Notes: generated by a model from the sequence alone, not told the origin. Shown: positions 52,208 to 61,309, numbered from the stretch's first letter. The stretch is DNA of 64,000 nt from Cloacibacterium caeni (GCF_907163125.1 NZ_OU015319.1:1178001-1242000); one strand, 5' to 3'. A program made the numbers and translations.

Positions 52208-52239
52208 TTTTCACAATTTCTGGTTTAAATGTACATTTG
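52208..52239 (+). promoter_or_regulatory. Promoter of the cobalamin riboswitch transcript
   Basis: TTTT (52208-52211), 20-bp spacer, TACATTTG (52232-52239), an exact TAnnTTTG. It places the transcript start near 52245, just ahead of the riboswitch. Confidence 0.65.
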
Positions 52240-52247
52240 CAATGCTT

Positions 52248-52432
52248 TTGGTTTCCGATGTTTGTCGGAATTAAAATGGGAATTCGGTGAAAATCCGAAA
52301 CTGTCCCCGCAACTGTAGATCGTGCTTCGGTGAAAATCGAAGGAATTTTTTGCAAAAAAAGCCATTATCTTATTTGAAAAGATGAGAAGGTGCAAAAAAT
52401 GCGAAAGTCAGGAGACCTGCCAAAAACATTCA
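52248..52432 (+). ncRNA. Cobalamin riboswitch
   Basis: Conserved segments are present in order: ATGGGAATTCGGTG (52276), AATCCGAAACTGTCCCCGC (52292), AACTGTAGAT (52311) and GTCAGGAGACCTGCC (52407-52421), the B12-box core. P1-P3 arms, a P6 region (CGAAGG) and a long AT-rich insertion between the core parts are consistent with the adenosyl/methylcobalamin class. Binding of B12 should reduce expression of the downstream outer-membrane receptor. Confidence 0.95.
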
Positions 52433-52433
52433 T

Positions 52434-52530
52434 TATCAATACTTTCGGAGGAAAAGTAGAGAAATCCTGTAAAAAACGCAGTTCTTCTGTGGTTTTTCTT
52501 TATTTCTTTTCCAGAAAGTTATTGATAGCA
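52434..52530 (+). promoter_or_regulatory. Expression platform hairpin of the cobalamin riboswitch
   Basis: Distal arms TATCAATACTTTC (52434) and GAAAGTTATTGATA (52514) pair, with GGAAAAG/CTTTTCC and GAAA/TTTC inside, and an inner AAAAACGCAG/CTGTGGTTTTT hairpin followed by a T-rich run. This ~95-nt stem lies between the aptamer and the ATG at 52554. The inner hairpin with its T-run could be a terminator. Confidence 0.5.
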
Positions 52531-52553
52531 GTCATTAACTTTAAAATTTAACA

Positions 52554-54455
52554 ATGAAGAAAAACTTAATCTTCGCAGGAATGCTCTTTGTGACGGGAAT
52601 TTCACAATTGTCAGCTCAAGAAAAAGAAGAAAAACTAATTCCAGAAGTTACCATCGCAGCAAAAGCTAAACAACAACTTCACAAAACAGGTAAAAATGTA
52701 CAACTCCTTACTTCTAAAGATTTAGAAAAATTCAAAGGACAAAACGCTGCAGAAATCCTTAACCAAGTCTCTGGTTATCAAATTACTGGAAACTTCAACA
52801 ATGGTCCAGAACCGAAATCTCTAAAAATTAGAGGTGGAAAACTAGCCAACGTTTTGATTTTAGTAGATGGAATTCCGTTAAAAGACGTTACCGGAAATGA
52901 TTATACCGCTACAGACCTTAGACTTTTTGCTTCAGAAAATATAGAATCTATAGAAATTCTGAATGGAGCATCTTCGGTTTTATATGGTTCTAATGCTACC
53001 GTTTCTGTGATTAATATTAAAACTAAAAAATCTTCTCAACAAGCTTTAGAAGGAAGAATTGGAGCAAGAATTGGAAGTTTCGGAACTTTTGGACAAAATT
53101 TGAGCGCTCAAGGGAAAATCAATCAATGGAATTATCAATTCTCTGGTTCTAATGAAAAATCAGACGGAATTTCGGCAGCTCTTGGAGAAAATTTCGATAA
53201 AGATGGTTTTGAAAAGCAAAATGCAAATGCTACTGTAGGTTACAGTACTCAAAATTTCAATGTAAATGTAAACGCTGGTTATCAACATCATTATTATGAT
53301 TTTGACAATGGCGCTTTTGATGATGGAAAATACAAAGGCAATGACACGCAAAAATTCAGCGGACTCAATGCTCAATATTCATACGAAAAAGGAAATATCA
53401 CGTTCAATTCTAGAATTTCTGCGAATGAAAGAATCGTGAGAAATCTCAACAATAATACCTATCAAGACCAATACAGCTATCAAGGTCAAAATATTTTTGC
53501 AGAATTGTACAATCAGACTCAATTTTCGGAGCATATTAATTTCGTAGCGGGAATTCAGTATGAAACTCAGAATTTAGGTTATAAATCTTTACCTTGGGGC
53601 GGAACTTCCATGCAAAATGTATTGACTCTAGGCGAAACCGAAATCAGTAATTTTGATGTTTTTGCCAATGCAAATTTAGCCTATCAAATTTTTCATTTGG
53701 ATTTAGGAGCTCGATTGAACAATCATTCTAAATATGACAATCACTTTGTTTACAGCGTAAATCCATTTATTTTAACAGATTTAGACGATAAATTCTTAAA
53801 AATAGGCTATTCTTATGCCACTGCATTTATCGCACCTACTCTATATCAATCTTACGGTTCACTGCCCTATGTTTTGCCAAATTTTGATTTAAAACCAGAA
53901 ACCAATGCTTCGCATGAATTGGATTTCAGTTTTGGAAAGAAAGACAGAACATTTGTAGTGAATGCAAGTGTTTTCAGTAGAAAAGAAAAAGATGTTTTCG
54001 TGTATAATTGGGATAATAGGAAATTTTTAAACGTAGAAAGCAATAAAGTAAAGGGTGTAGAATTAGGAATTCAATATCATTTTAATGAAAAAGTAAATGT
54101 AGGTGGTAATTTCTCTTTCGCTGAAAAAGACAATCCTGCAACAAGATTACGTTCACCGAAACAAAGAGCTAATGCTTTTTTAGAAATTTTACCGATTAAA
54201 AACAACAGAATCAATATTTCTTATCAATATACCTCAAAAAGAAATGATGCGTTCTATGATACCAGTAGTTTTAGTACAAAAAACGTAGAATTAGAAGCGT
54301 TCCATTTGTTTAACCTCAATATCAATCAGAAAATCACCAAATCTCTAGATACTTATTTAAACGTAGGAAACGTATTGAATACCAGTTATACAGATGTCAT
54401 CGGTTTTACTACAAAACCTAGAAATATAACTTTAGGAGTTGAATATAAATTTTAA
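52554..54455 (+). CDS. TonB-dependent outer-membrane receptor, vitamin B12 type (BtuB-like)
   Basis: A 633-residue receptor with signal peptide (MKKNLIFAGMLFVTGISQLSAQ), a plug domain (~45-155, with LNQVSGYQITGN, LKIRGGKLANVLILVDGIPLKD, SSVLYGSNATVSVINIKT) and a 22-strand barrel ending in the aromatic terminus GVEYKF. B12 specificity is inferred from the cobalamin riboswitch directly upstream. It needs TonB-ExbBD for energy. No carboxypeptidase-like N-terminal domain, so it is the short type. A terminator follows. No B12 ABC transporter genes are adjacent. Confidence 0.93.
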   Translation: MKKNLIFAGMLFVTGISQLSAQEKEEKLIPEVTIAAKAKQQLHKTGKNVQLLTSKDLEKFKGQNAAEILNQVSGYQITGNFNNGPEPKSLKIRGGKLANVLILVDGIPLKDVTGNDYTATDLRLFASENIESIEILNGASSVLYGSNATVSVINIKTKKSSQQALEGRIGARIGSFGTFGQNLSAQGKINQWNYQFSGSNEKSDGISAALGENFDKDGFEKQNANATVGYSTQNFNVNVNAGYQHHYYDFDNGAFDDGKYKGNDTQKFSGLNAQYSYEKGNITFNSRISANERIVRNLNNNTYQDQYSYQGQNIFAELYNQTQFSEHINFVAGIQYETQNLGYKSLPWGGTSMQNVLTLGETEISNFDVFANANLAYQIFHLDLGARLNNHSKYDNHFVYSVNPFILTDLDDKFLKIGYSYATAFIAPTLYQSYGSLPYVLPNFDLKPETNASHELDFSFGKKDRTFVVNASVFSRKEKDVFVYNWDNRKFLNVESNKVKGVELGIQYHFNEKVNVGGNFSFAEKDNPATRLRSPKQRANAFLEILPIKNNRINISYQYTSKRNDAFYDTSSFSTKNVELEAFHLFNLNINQKITKSLDTYLNVGNVLNTSYTDVIGFTTKPRNITLGVEYKF

Positions 54456-54487
54456 GGATTAAATTTTTATTCCACTTGTGTTTCGAG

Positions 54488-54518
54488 CTTCAGCAATTTA
54501 TTTGCTGAAGTTTTTTTT
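54488..54518. terminator. Terminator after the B12 receptor
   Basis: Stem CTTCAGCAA-tttat-TTGCTGAAG followed by eight T. It overlaps the last 2 bases of the convergent BrkB-type gene, so its A-side could also serve that gene. Confidence 0.88.
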
Positions 54519-55521
54519 ATGATTTTTTATCAGAATTTAATTTAACAGTATGTTCAGAACTTGCATCTGGTAAATTTTCGATTTCGTGGTGATATTCTTC
54601 TACTTCATGTTTCATTTCATCTGCCAAAATTTTCTCAATTCTGAGTTTTCTGATAGCAATATTCAATTCATTTCCTAAAAGAAGTAAAATCACATTTAAA
54701 TTCACCCAAACCATTAATAAAATAATCGAACCAATAGAACCGTATAAAACATTATATCTGGCAAATTTACTTACATAAACCGCAAAGAAATACGTAGTAA
54801 TCACAAATACTACAGTGGTGAAAAACGCTCCAGGAAGTGATTGTCTGAATCTGGTAATTTTGGCTGTTCCTACCCAATAAAACAATGCCAACAACAAGAA
54901 ATAAAACAATGGAAAGGAAACAAAACCAATGATTTTCGATAAATTATCTACAAACCAAGAAATATCGTATTGTGGCGTAAAAAGTTTGAGAACGACCTCA
55001 GAATAATACACGCCGAAAAGCGCTAAAAAGATAATCGCAATAAAACCAATCGTGATGAAAAAAGACAAAATATATTCATAAACATCGGTTCGTTTTTCTT
55101 CGGTGTGGTCATTAAATCCATCAATGAGAGAAAAAGTTCCGTTGGTTGCAAAAATCAAAGCAAAAATAATCGTGAAATTACTGATGCTCTTCATATTAGG
55201 AACGATACTTTTGGTAATGTAATTCGTAACATCTGCATGCATGTGCGCAGGAAAAACATTATGCATCAATACTTCAAAAATATAAAACTGAAGCTTGTCA
55301 TAATGCGGTAAATAAGGCAAAATGGAAAGCAAAAACAATAAAAATGGGAATAAACTTAAAAAGAAACTCCACGAAATGGCAGAAGCTTTCGCAATTAATC
55401 GGTTTTTAAAAACTCCTCTTACATAGATATTAAACATTTCCCAAAGAGAAATGCCTAACATGGGCAAATGTATGCCATCTAAAAAACGATGAATTTTTCT
55501 AAGGAAAGTAGGAAGTTTCAA
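54517..55521 (-). CDS. YihY/BrkB-family membrane protein
   Basis: About 334 residues with six to seven membrane helices (~45-275) and a charged cytosolic tail rich in His/Glu/Lys (EYHHEIENLPDAS). The family pattern includes AKASAISWSFFLSLFPFLLF (~47-66) and LYGSIGSIILLMVWVNLN (~255). Once thought to be ribonuclease BN or a virulence factor, its function is not settled. A TTG at 55521 is chosen as start, since the frame is open to 55545 but a -7 box on this strand (55543-55550) makes any earlier start untranscribed. If that box is wrong the start could be 55545. Confidence 0.85.
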   Translation of the reverse strand: MKLPTFLRKIHRFLDGIHLPMLGISLWEMFNIYVRGVFKNRLIAKASAISWSFFLSLFPFLLFLLSILPYLPHYDKLQFYIFEVLMHNVFPAHMHADVTNYITKSIVPNMKSISNFTIIFALIFATNGTFSLIDGFNDHTEEKRTDVYEYILSFFITIGFIAIIFLALFGVYYSEVVLKLFTPQYDISWFVDNLSKIIGFVSFPLFYFLLLALFYWVGTAKITRFRQSLPGAFFTTVVFVITTYFFAVYVSKFARYNVLYGSIGSIILLMVWVNLNVILLLLGNELNIAIRKLRIEKILADEMKHEVEEYHHEIENLPDASSEHTVKLNSDKKS

Positions 55522-55532
55522 AATCGTTATTT

Positions 55533-55550
55533 TATATTTGTACAAAGATA
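55533..55550. promoter_or_regulatory. Overlapping divergent -7 boxes, brkB-type gene and rlmH
   Basis: TATATTTGTACAAAGATA: TATATTTG (55533-55540) faces rlmH and the complement of CAAAGATA (TATCTTTG, 55543-55550) faces the BrkB-type gene, with TTTGTACAAA as a perfect 10-bp palindrome centred between them. Both fit TAnnTTTG. The rlmH ATG is at 55555. Confidence 0.6.
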
Positions 55551-55554
55551 AGGA

Positions 55555-56028
55555 ATGAAAATTAATTTACTCTGCATAGGCAAAACTGACGATAAAGAAA
55601 TTAAAAATCTCATCAATTACTATCTTACAAGACTTCCCAGACATTGGAATTTCGAAATTACAGAAATTCCAGATGTTAAAAATGCTAGAAATCTCACGTC
55701 TGATTTGCTTAAAAAAGAAGAAGCTAAATTATTTATCAACCAAATAGAAAACACAGATTTGGTAGTGCTTTTAGATGAAAAAGGAAAACAATTTACCAGC
55801 AGAGAATTTGCTCAAAAATTAGATTCTTATCAAAATAATTCTATCAAAAAAATCTGTTTTTTAGTGGGTGGAGCTTATGGTTTTTCAGAAGAAATGTATC
55901 AAAGAGCAAACGAAAAAATCTCCATTTCTAAAATGACTTTCACGCATCAAATGATTCGATTATTTTTTGTAGAACAGATTTACCGAGCAGACCAAATCCT
56001 ACAAGGAAAACCGTATCATAATGACTGA
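55555..56028 (+). CDS. rlmH: 23S rRNA pseudouridine(1915)-N3 methyltransferase
   Basis: A 157-residue SPOUT-class methyltransferase that modifies pseudouridine 1915 in helix 69 of 23S rRNA on assembled 70S ribosomes. FLVGGAYGFSEEMYQRA (~102-118, SAM-binding knot) and the C-terminal LFFVEQIYRADQILQGKPYHND (~135-157) are characteristic. LVVLLDEKGKQFTSREFA is conserved. Length is exactly that of the family. Single gene. The start ATG lies within the divergent promoter zone. Confidence 0.95.
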   Translation: MKINLLCIGKTDDKEIKNLINYYLTRLPRHWNFEITEIPDVKNARNLTSDLLKKEEAKLFINQIENTDLVVLLDEKGKQFTSREFAQKLDSYQNNSIKKICFLVGGAYGFSEEMYQRANEKISISKMTFTHQMIRLFFVEQIYRADQILQGKPYHND

Positions 56029-56029
56029 T

Positions 56030-56085
56030 GAGTTACGATTTGGGATTTTAGATTTAAGATTTAGAAATTATGAGTCTTGAGTTGT
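56030..56085. repeat. Heptamer-period degenerate repeat, tract 7
   Basis: Units GAGTTAC, GATTTGG, GATTTTA, GATTTAA, GATTTAG, AAATTAT, GAGTCTT, GAGTTGT in register (8 units). It starts 2 bp after the rlmH stop and runs into the last codons of the PAP2 gene, whose C-terminus (VTTQDS) is therefore encoded by the repeat. Confidence 0.8.
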
Positions 56086-56643
56086 AACTTCTGACTTTTT
56101 GATGACTTTTTTTGCTAAAGTTCCAAAGAATAAAGCCAAAAGAATTCCCATGATGGCACCTACTATGATATCTCCAGGAAAATGCATTCCGAGATAGACT
56201 CTACTGTATGCAACGATAGCTGCCCAAACAAATAGAAAATAGGGCAATTGTTTTATTTTTTTGCCTAAAAGTATGGTAAGATAAGTCGCTACAAAAAAAG
56301 AATTAGACGAGTGCGCAGAATAAAACCCGAATTTTCCACCGCATTTTACTTCTCTCAACAAACCTTCTAACGATGGGTCATGACAAGGTCTTAATCGCTC
56401 AAATCCAAATTTAAAAATATTAGCGATTTGGTCAGAAGCTGTAATTCCTAATGCTACAAAAAGCAATATGTAGAACAATGATTTTTTATTGAAATTTTTA
56501 TACAAAAAATATAAAAAAACAACATAAAGCGGAATCCAGAACCATTTTTCTGAAACCAAAATCCAGAACGGATCAAAAGTAGAACTTCCTAAATTGTTTA
56601 GGAAAATCATGGCTTGTTTGTCTTCTAAAATAATTTCTTCCAT
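56068..56643 (-). CDS. PAP2-family membrane phosphatase
   Basis: A 191-residue protein with about five to six membrane helices and a complete PAP2 signature: KFGFERLRPCHD (KxxxxxxRP, ~74-82), YSAHSSNSF (the SxH motif with the catalytic His, ~105-113) and SRVYLGMHFPGDIIVGA (SRxxxxxHxxxD, ~148-160). It would dephosphorylate undecaprenyl pyrophosphate or other lipid phosphates. Its start overlaps the tatA stop by one base (TAATG), so it is translationally coupled. The last 6 codons come from the heptamer repeat. Confidence 0.92.
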   Translation of the reverse strand: MEEIILEDKQAMIFLNNLGSSTFDPFWILVSEKWFWIPLYVVFLYFLYKNFNKKSLFYILLFVALGITASDQIANIFKFGFERLRPCHDPSLEGLLREVKCGGKFGFYSAHSSNSFFVATYLTILLGKKIKQLPYFLFVWAAIVAYSRVYLGMHFPGDIIVGAIMGILLALFFGTLAKKVIKKSEVTTQDS

Positions 56644-57002
56644 TATCTTGAAACGGGGCCTTGATATTCGTCGCTCAATTTATTGATTTCTTCTTTAGAT
56701 TCTTGAATCAATTCATCAGAAGATTTCCCTTCGATTTGTTTTCTTAAATCTAATTCTTGTTTAATTTTTTCGGTAGGATCGTATTCTTGAGCTGCTTTTT
56801 TTACTTTTTCTATTTCGCGCTTTATTTCCGAGACTGGATTATCTGTTTCCTTCATGATTTCCGATTTCACATCTTCCATCGCATCTTTCATTTTACGCAC
56901 TCCTTGTCCTAATCCTCTTGCAATTTCAGGGATTTTATTAGGTCCAAATAAAACGACGATTACCAAAGCAATCATCAGCATTTCTCCAAAACTTAGTTCC
57001 AT
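56643..57002 (-). CDS. tatA: Sec-independent translocase protein TatA/TatB type
   Basis: A 119-residue protein with one N-terminal membrane helix (ELSFGEMLMIALVIVVLFGP, ~3-20), the FGPNKIPEIARGLGQGVRKMK hinge and amphipathic helix, then a long acidic/Lys-rich tail. The FGP hinge is that of TatA/E rather than TatB, though the tail is longer (119 rather than ~60-90 residues). It forms the protein-conducting multimer of the Tat pathway with TatC, which is not in this window. First gene of a pair with PAP2. Confidence 0.85.
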   Translation of the reverse strand: MELSFGEMLMIALVIVVLFGPNKIPEIARGLGQGVRKMKDAMEDVKSEIMKETDNPVSEIKREIEKVKKAAQEYDPTEKIKQELDLRKQIEGKSSDELIQESKEEINKLSDEYQGPVSR

Positions 57003-57034
57003 TCTGCAAATTTAAATTATTAATTAATAATTAT

Positions 57035-58282
57035 TTACTTTTTTCTGTGAAAAACGTAATAAACAAAATAAGCACTCACTGCCATTAACACAAATCCTAA
57101 GAAAAATGGCGCTCCAGAAAACTGAAATGGAGGCTTCAATTCTAAAGTTAAAAGTTTAATTTTAGCATCTGGATGAGTGAAAAAATAAAAAATCTGAGTC
57201 ATCAGAAGCGGTCCAATAATAGACGTAATACTGATGACACTTGTTAAAGCACCTTGTAAATCCCCTTGTTCTTTCGGGGAAACTTTAGATGAAATAACGG
57301 ATTGTAAAGCTGGCCCTGCAATTCCACCTAAACAATAAATGGCTAAAATAGCGTACATCATCCATTCTTTTTGAGCGAATGCAAAAAGCAACATTCCTGT
57401 ACAGTAAAACGTAATTCCGTATAAAATACTTCTTTCGCTACCCAATTTAGGGTGAACTTTTCTAATTAAAAATCCTTGAACAAAAGCGGTAAAAGCTCCC
57501 ATCACACCGAGAGAAATCCCTACTGTTTTTTCGTCCCAGGCAAATTTATACATCGTAAAATATGCCCAATTGGTTTGTACCGCATGACTCGCCAAATACA
57601 CCAAAAACCAAGCAATGAAAAGTTTTAAAATTTCAGGATGTGTTCTTACTTTTAATAATGAACCTACTGGATTGGCTCTTTTCCATTCAAAAGGTCTTCT
57701 GTGTTCTTTTCCTAAACTTTCTGGCAATATAAAATATCCGTAAGCGAAATTCACCAAACATAAAACAGCGGCGGCATAAAATGGCACTCTAGACCCGAAT
57801 TGTCCTAATAAACCACCAATTACAGGACCAATGATAAATCCTAAACCAAAAGCCGCACCTATCATTCCAAAGTTTTTAGAACGATTGCTATCATCTGAAA
57901 TATCTGCTATATAAGCAGAAGCGGTGGTGATACTTGCTCCCGTAATTCCAGAAAAAATACGACCTACAAACAGCCAAAAAATGGTTGGCGCCCAAGCTTG
58001 AATGAAAAAGTTGATAGAAAATCCTAAAAGTGAAAATAAAATAACCGGTCTTCTACCATAATTGTCACTTAAATTACCTAAAACTGGCGCAAAAAGGAAT
58101 TGCATGAAAGCATATAAAAAACTAAGCCAACCTCCATATTTAGAAGCTTCGCTTACGTCTCCATTAATCAATTCTTCTATTAATTTAGGCACAACTGGGA
58201 TTACAATTCCCCACCCTGTAATATCAATGATTAAGGTGATAAATATAAACCAAATTGCAGCTGTTTTATTCGAATTTTTCAT
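57035..58282 (-). CDS. TetA-like MFS multidrug/tetracycline exporter
   Basis: A 415-residue major facilitator with 12 predicted helices. The motif A region LGNLSDNYGRRPVILFSLLG (~67) matches GxLaDrxGrkxxl, and the motif C region FGLGFIIGPVIGGLLG (~145) is that of drug/H+ antiporters. Overall it fits the TCR/Tet family. It probably expels a toxic compound using the proton gradient; resistance cannot be predicted. No repressor gene is adjacent. 33 bp downstream on the same strand is tatA. Confidence 0.85.
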   Translation of the reverse strand: MKNSNKTAAIWFIFITLIIDITGWGIVIPVVPKLIEELINGDVSEASKYGGWLSFLYAFMQFLFAPVLGNLSDNYGRRPVILFSLLGFSINFFIQAWAPTIFWLFVGRIFSGITGASITTASAYIADISDDSNRSKNFGMIGAAFGLGFIIGPVIGGLLGQFGSRVPFYAAAVLCLVNFAYGYFILPESLGKEHRRPFEWKRANPVGSLLKVRTHPEILKLFIAWFLVYLASHAVQTNWAYFTMYKFAWDEKTVGISLGVMGAFTAFVQGFLIRKVHPKLGSERSILYGITFYCTGMLLFAFAQKEWMMYAILAIYCLGGIAGPALQSVISSKVSPKEQGDLQGALTSVISITSIIGPLLMTQIFYFFTHPDAKIKLLTLELKPPFQFSGAPFFLGFVLMAVSAYFVYYVFHRKK

Positions 58283-58358
58283 ACAGAAAGCGAAGATACA
58301 TCTTTTTCGATTTTCAAAAAATTTTTTAACTTTTATATATCGACTTATCTCATAAAAA

Positions 58359-58378
58359 AAGCGCTCTTTCGAGCGCTT
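58359..58378 (-). terminator. Terminator after secDF
   Basis: Perfect stem AAGCGCTC-tttc-GAGCGCTT, with a T-run on the minus strand. It lies 4 bp after the secDF stop. Confidence 0.85.
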
Positions 58379-58382
58379 CTAT

Positions 58383-61274
58383 TTATTTTTCTGTGGTTGT
58401 TCTTTCGTGTGGAGCTTCTTCTTTTCCTGTTTTTAGGAAATCGTATGCAAGTGCAGATGCAATGAATACGGAAGAATAAGTTCCGAAGAAAATCCCTAAG
58501 AATAATGCGAACATAAATCCTTTTAAGTTATCTCCTCCGAAGAAGAAAATAGCCATAATTACTAATAATACAGTAATAGATGTATTGAAAGTTCTACCTA
58601 GTGTACTAGAAATAGAGTCATCAAACAATCCTGCTAGAGTAAGAGATTTCTTCTCTTTCAAGTATTCTCTAATTCTGTCGAATACAATTACGGTATCATT
58701 TATCGAGTAACCGAGTACTGTAAGAATCGCAGCGATAAAGTCTTGGTTAATCTCCATGTTGAATGGCATGATATTTTTAAAGAATGAGAATACCCCAAGA
58801 ATGATAATGGCATCATGAGCTAATGCTGCTACTGCACCTAAAGAGAACTGCCATTTGTTAAATCTGAATAAGATATAAATGAAGATTCCTAATAAAGATG
58901 CTAATACTGCATAAGTACCGCCTGTCTTAATATCATCTGCTACAGTAGGTCCTACTTTAGAAGAAGAAACAATTCCTAATTCTGAACCTTGAGCGTCTTT
59001 GAAATCTGCTAATGTAGTTTTAGAAGAAAGGAAAGGTTTTAATCCTTCAAATAATTTTTTCTCAATATCTTGGTCAGCTTCGATGGATTCATCATCAATT
59101 TTATAGTCAGTTGTAATTTTCAACTGGTTTGCATTACCAAAAGTTTTAACATCTACCGCTTGAGATTCGCCATTTAAAACGAATACTTTAGCAAGAGATT
59201 CATGAGCTTTAGTAGCCTCTACATCTTTATCAAATCTTACTACATAACTTCTACCCCCTTTGAAGTCTACACCAGTTTTGAAACCATAGTTGAAAATGGA
59301 GAATAAACTCGCAACAGTAAGAATAGCAGAAACGACGTAAGAATATTTTCTTTTACCAATGAAATCAATCCAAACATTTCTGAACCAATTTTTAGTAATT
59401 GGAGTCCAAACAGAAAGTCCTTTTCCTTTATTTAATCTATGGAAAATCATTACTCTAGATAACAATACAGAAGTAAAGAAAGTCATGATAAGACCAATAC
59501 CTGTAGTTACTGCGAAACCTTTAATAGGTCCTGTACCAAAGATAAATAATACTAATGCTGTCAATAACGAAGTAAGGTGACCATCTACAATTGCATTTAA
59601 TGCATGTTTGAAACCGTCTGTATATGCTTGTTTAATAGATTTACCTGCAAATAATTCTTCTTTCGTTCTTTCGTAGATGATTACGTTTGTGTCTACCGCA
59701 ATTGCCATGGTTAATACAATACCAGCAATACCAGGAAGAGTAAGTGTAGCATTGATAGAATCCATAATTCCGAAAAGGTAGAATAGGTTAAATATCATTG
59801 CTATAATCGCATAAACACCAGCGCCACCGTAGTAGAAAATGATATACGCTACAATAATTAAGAATGCAATAAAGAAAGACCAAAGTCCTGCGGAAATAGA
59901 TTCCTGACCAAGAGAAGGTCCTACCACATCTGCCTGAACAACTTTAGCAGAAGCTGGTAATTTACCTGCGCTTAATACGTCTGTAAGGTCTTTAGCTTCT
60001 TCTTGAGTGAAACTTCCAGAAATCTGAGATCTACCAGAAGGAATTGGTTCATTTACATTTGGAGCTGTGTAAACAATGTTATCTAAAGTTACCGCAACTG
60101 GTTTTCCTACGTTTTTCTCAGTAAGTGTTTTCCAGTCTCTAGTACCTTCAGTATCCATTTGCATGTCTACTACAATTCTACCAAGATTATCATAGTTAAT
60201 TCTAGCAGTTTCTACAGCACCGTCTACTGGAGCTTTTTGATTGATATTACCTCTGATAGCATAAAGAACTAAATTATCTGGATCAGCAGCATCTGGCTTA
60301 TAAGCCCACATAAATTTAGTAAATTTAAGGTTTGCAGGTCTTAGTTTTATTGCAATTTCGCTATTCAGAATTTTGTTTATTGCTGAAGTATCAGAAAGCT
60401 TGATATTACCTACACCAGCTTGTCTCAATGTATTCAACTGAAGCATGTTGATAAGATTAGTGTTTTTAGCAACACCAAGAGAATCTGCTTTTGCTGGAAC
60501 AATTTTAGAAAGTGTTTCTAGATAAGGAGCAACTTCGTTGATTTGTTGTACTTCCCAGAACTGCAATTTAGCAGAAGTAGAAAGCATTTTTTTCACTTTG
60601 TCTTTATCTTTAATACCTGGCATTTCTACCGCAATTCTACCAGTACCAGGAACACGTTGTACGTTTGGTTGTACCGCTCCCATTTTATCAATTCTGGTTC
60701 TAATTACTTCGAAAGCAGTTCCTACAGAAGCATCAATTTTACTTCTAATAATGGATTTTACTTGATCATCTGTAGTATTGAATTTAATTTGACCACTTAA
60801 CTTTTGAGTTCCAAAAACTTCTGGGCTAGCCAATTTAAGACCAGCTTTTTTCTCTTGATTAACTAAGTCAAACTGAGTGAAAAAATCTTCAATATAAGGT
60901 TTTGTAGACTGTTTCTGAACTTTGTCAGCTCTGTCTAGCGCTTCTATAACGATAGGATTAGTAGAATAATTGGTTAAATCATTTACTAAATCTCTTTGGT
61001 TAATTTCTAATAGAACGTTAATACCACCTTTTAAGTCCAAACCAAGCTTCATTTCTTTCTGCTTAGCTTCAGGATAGTTCAGCTGAGTGAATCCTAAATG
61101 GATGGTATCTTTAGATAGACGCGCAATTTCTTTATTATATTTTGCTTCGTCTTCACCAGCAATAGCTTTGGCTTCGTTTTCTATTTTATTTGCATACCAA
61201 GTTGGCAACAACTCGTTGATACAAATAAGCCCAAGAACAATCGCTACAATCGTAATAAGTCCTTTTCCTTGCAT
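58383..61274 (-). CDS. secDF: Protein translocase SecD-SecF fusion
   Basis: A 963-residue fused SecDF, the usual form in Bacteroidota. The SecD half (1-~620) has helix 1, the GLDLKGGINVLLEIN segment (~82), a long periplasmic P1 domain and the membrane part with GIAGIVLTMAIAVDTNVIIYERTKEE (~520). The SecF half (~640-963) has FGFKTGVDFKGGRSYVVRF-like DFKGG and VLGYSINDTVIVFDRIRE (~865). The Asp of VDTNV and the D of INDTVIVFD are the proton-relay residues. It uses the proton or sodium gradient to pull proteins out after SecA. A -7 box TATATTTG lies 36 bp upstream. Confidence 0.95.
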   Translation of the reverse strand: MQGKGLITIVAIVLGLICINELLPTWYANKIENEAKAIAGEDEAKYNKEIARLSKDTIHLGFTQLNYPEAKQKEMKLGLDLKGGINVLLEINQRDLVNDLTNYSTNPIVIEALDRADKVQKQSTKPYIEDFFTQFDLVNQEKKAGLKLASPEVFGTQKLSGQIKFNTTDDQVKSIIRSKIDASVGTAFEVIRTRIDKMGAVQPNVQRVPGTGRIAVEMPGIKDKDKVKKMLSTSAKLQFWEVQQINEVAPYLETLSKIVPAKADSLGVAKNTNLINMLQLNTLRQAGVGNIKLSDTSAINKILNSEIAIKLRPANLKFTKFMWAYKPDAADPDNLVLYAIRGNINQKAPVDGAVETARINYDNLGRIVVDMQMDTEGTRDWKTLTEKNVGKPVAVTLDNIVYTAPNVNEPIPSGRSQISGSFTQEEAKDLTDVLSAGKLPASAKVVQADVVGPSLGQESISAGLWSFFIAFLIIVAYIIFYYGGAGVYAIIAMIFNLFYLFGIMDSINATLTLPGIAGIVLTMAIAVDTNVIIYERTKEELFAGKSIKQAYTDGFKHALNAIVDGHLTSLLTALVLFIFGTGPIKGFAVTTGIGLIMTFFTSVLLSRVMIFHRLNKGKGLSVWTPITKNWFRNVWIDFIGKRKYSYVVSAILTVASLFSIFNYGFKTGVDFKGGRSYVVRFDKDVEATKAHESLAKVFVLNGESQAVDVKTFGNANQLKITTDYKIDDESIEADQDIEKKLFEGLKPFLSSKTTLADFKDAQGSELGIVSSSKVGPTVADDIKTGGTYAVLASLLGIFIYILFRFNKWQFSLGAVAALAHDAIIILGVFSFFKNIMPFNMEINQDFIAAILTVLGYSINDTVIVFDRIREYLKEKKSLTLAGLFDDSISSTLGRTFNTSITVLLVIMAIFFFGGDNLKGFMFALFLGIFFGTYSSVFIASALAYDFLKTGKEEAPHERTTTEK

Positions 61275-61309
61275 TGTTTATAGTTTACAACATTTAAAAT
61301 TATAGTCGG

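Noticed and set aside
52107-52355. 82-residue leftward frame upstream of the B12 receptor
   Set aside because: It lies across the cdd terminator and the cobalamin aptamer core.
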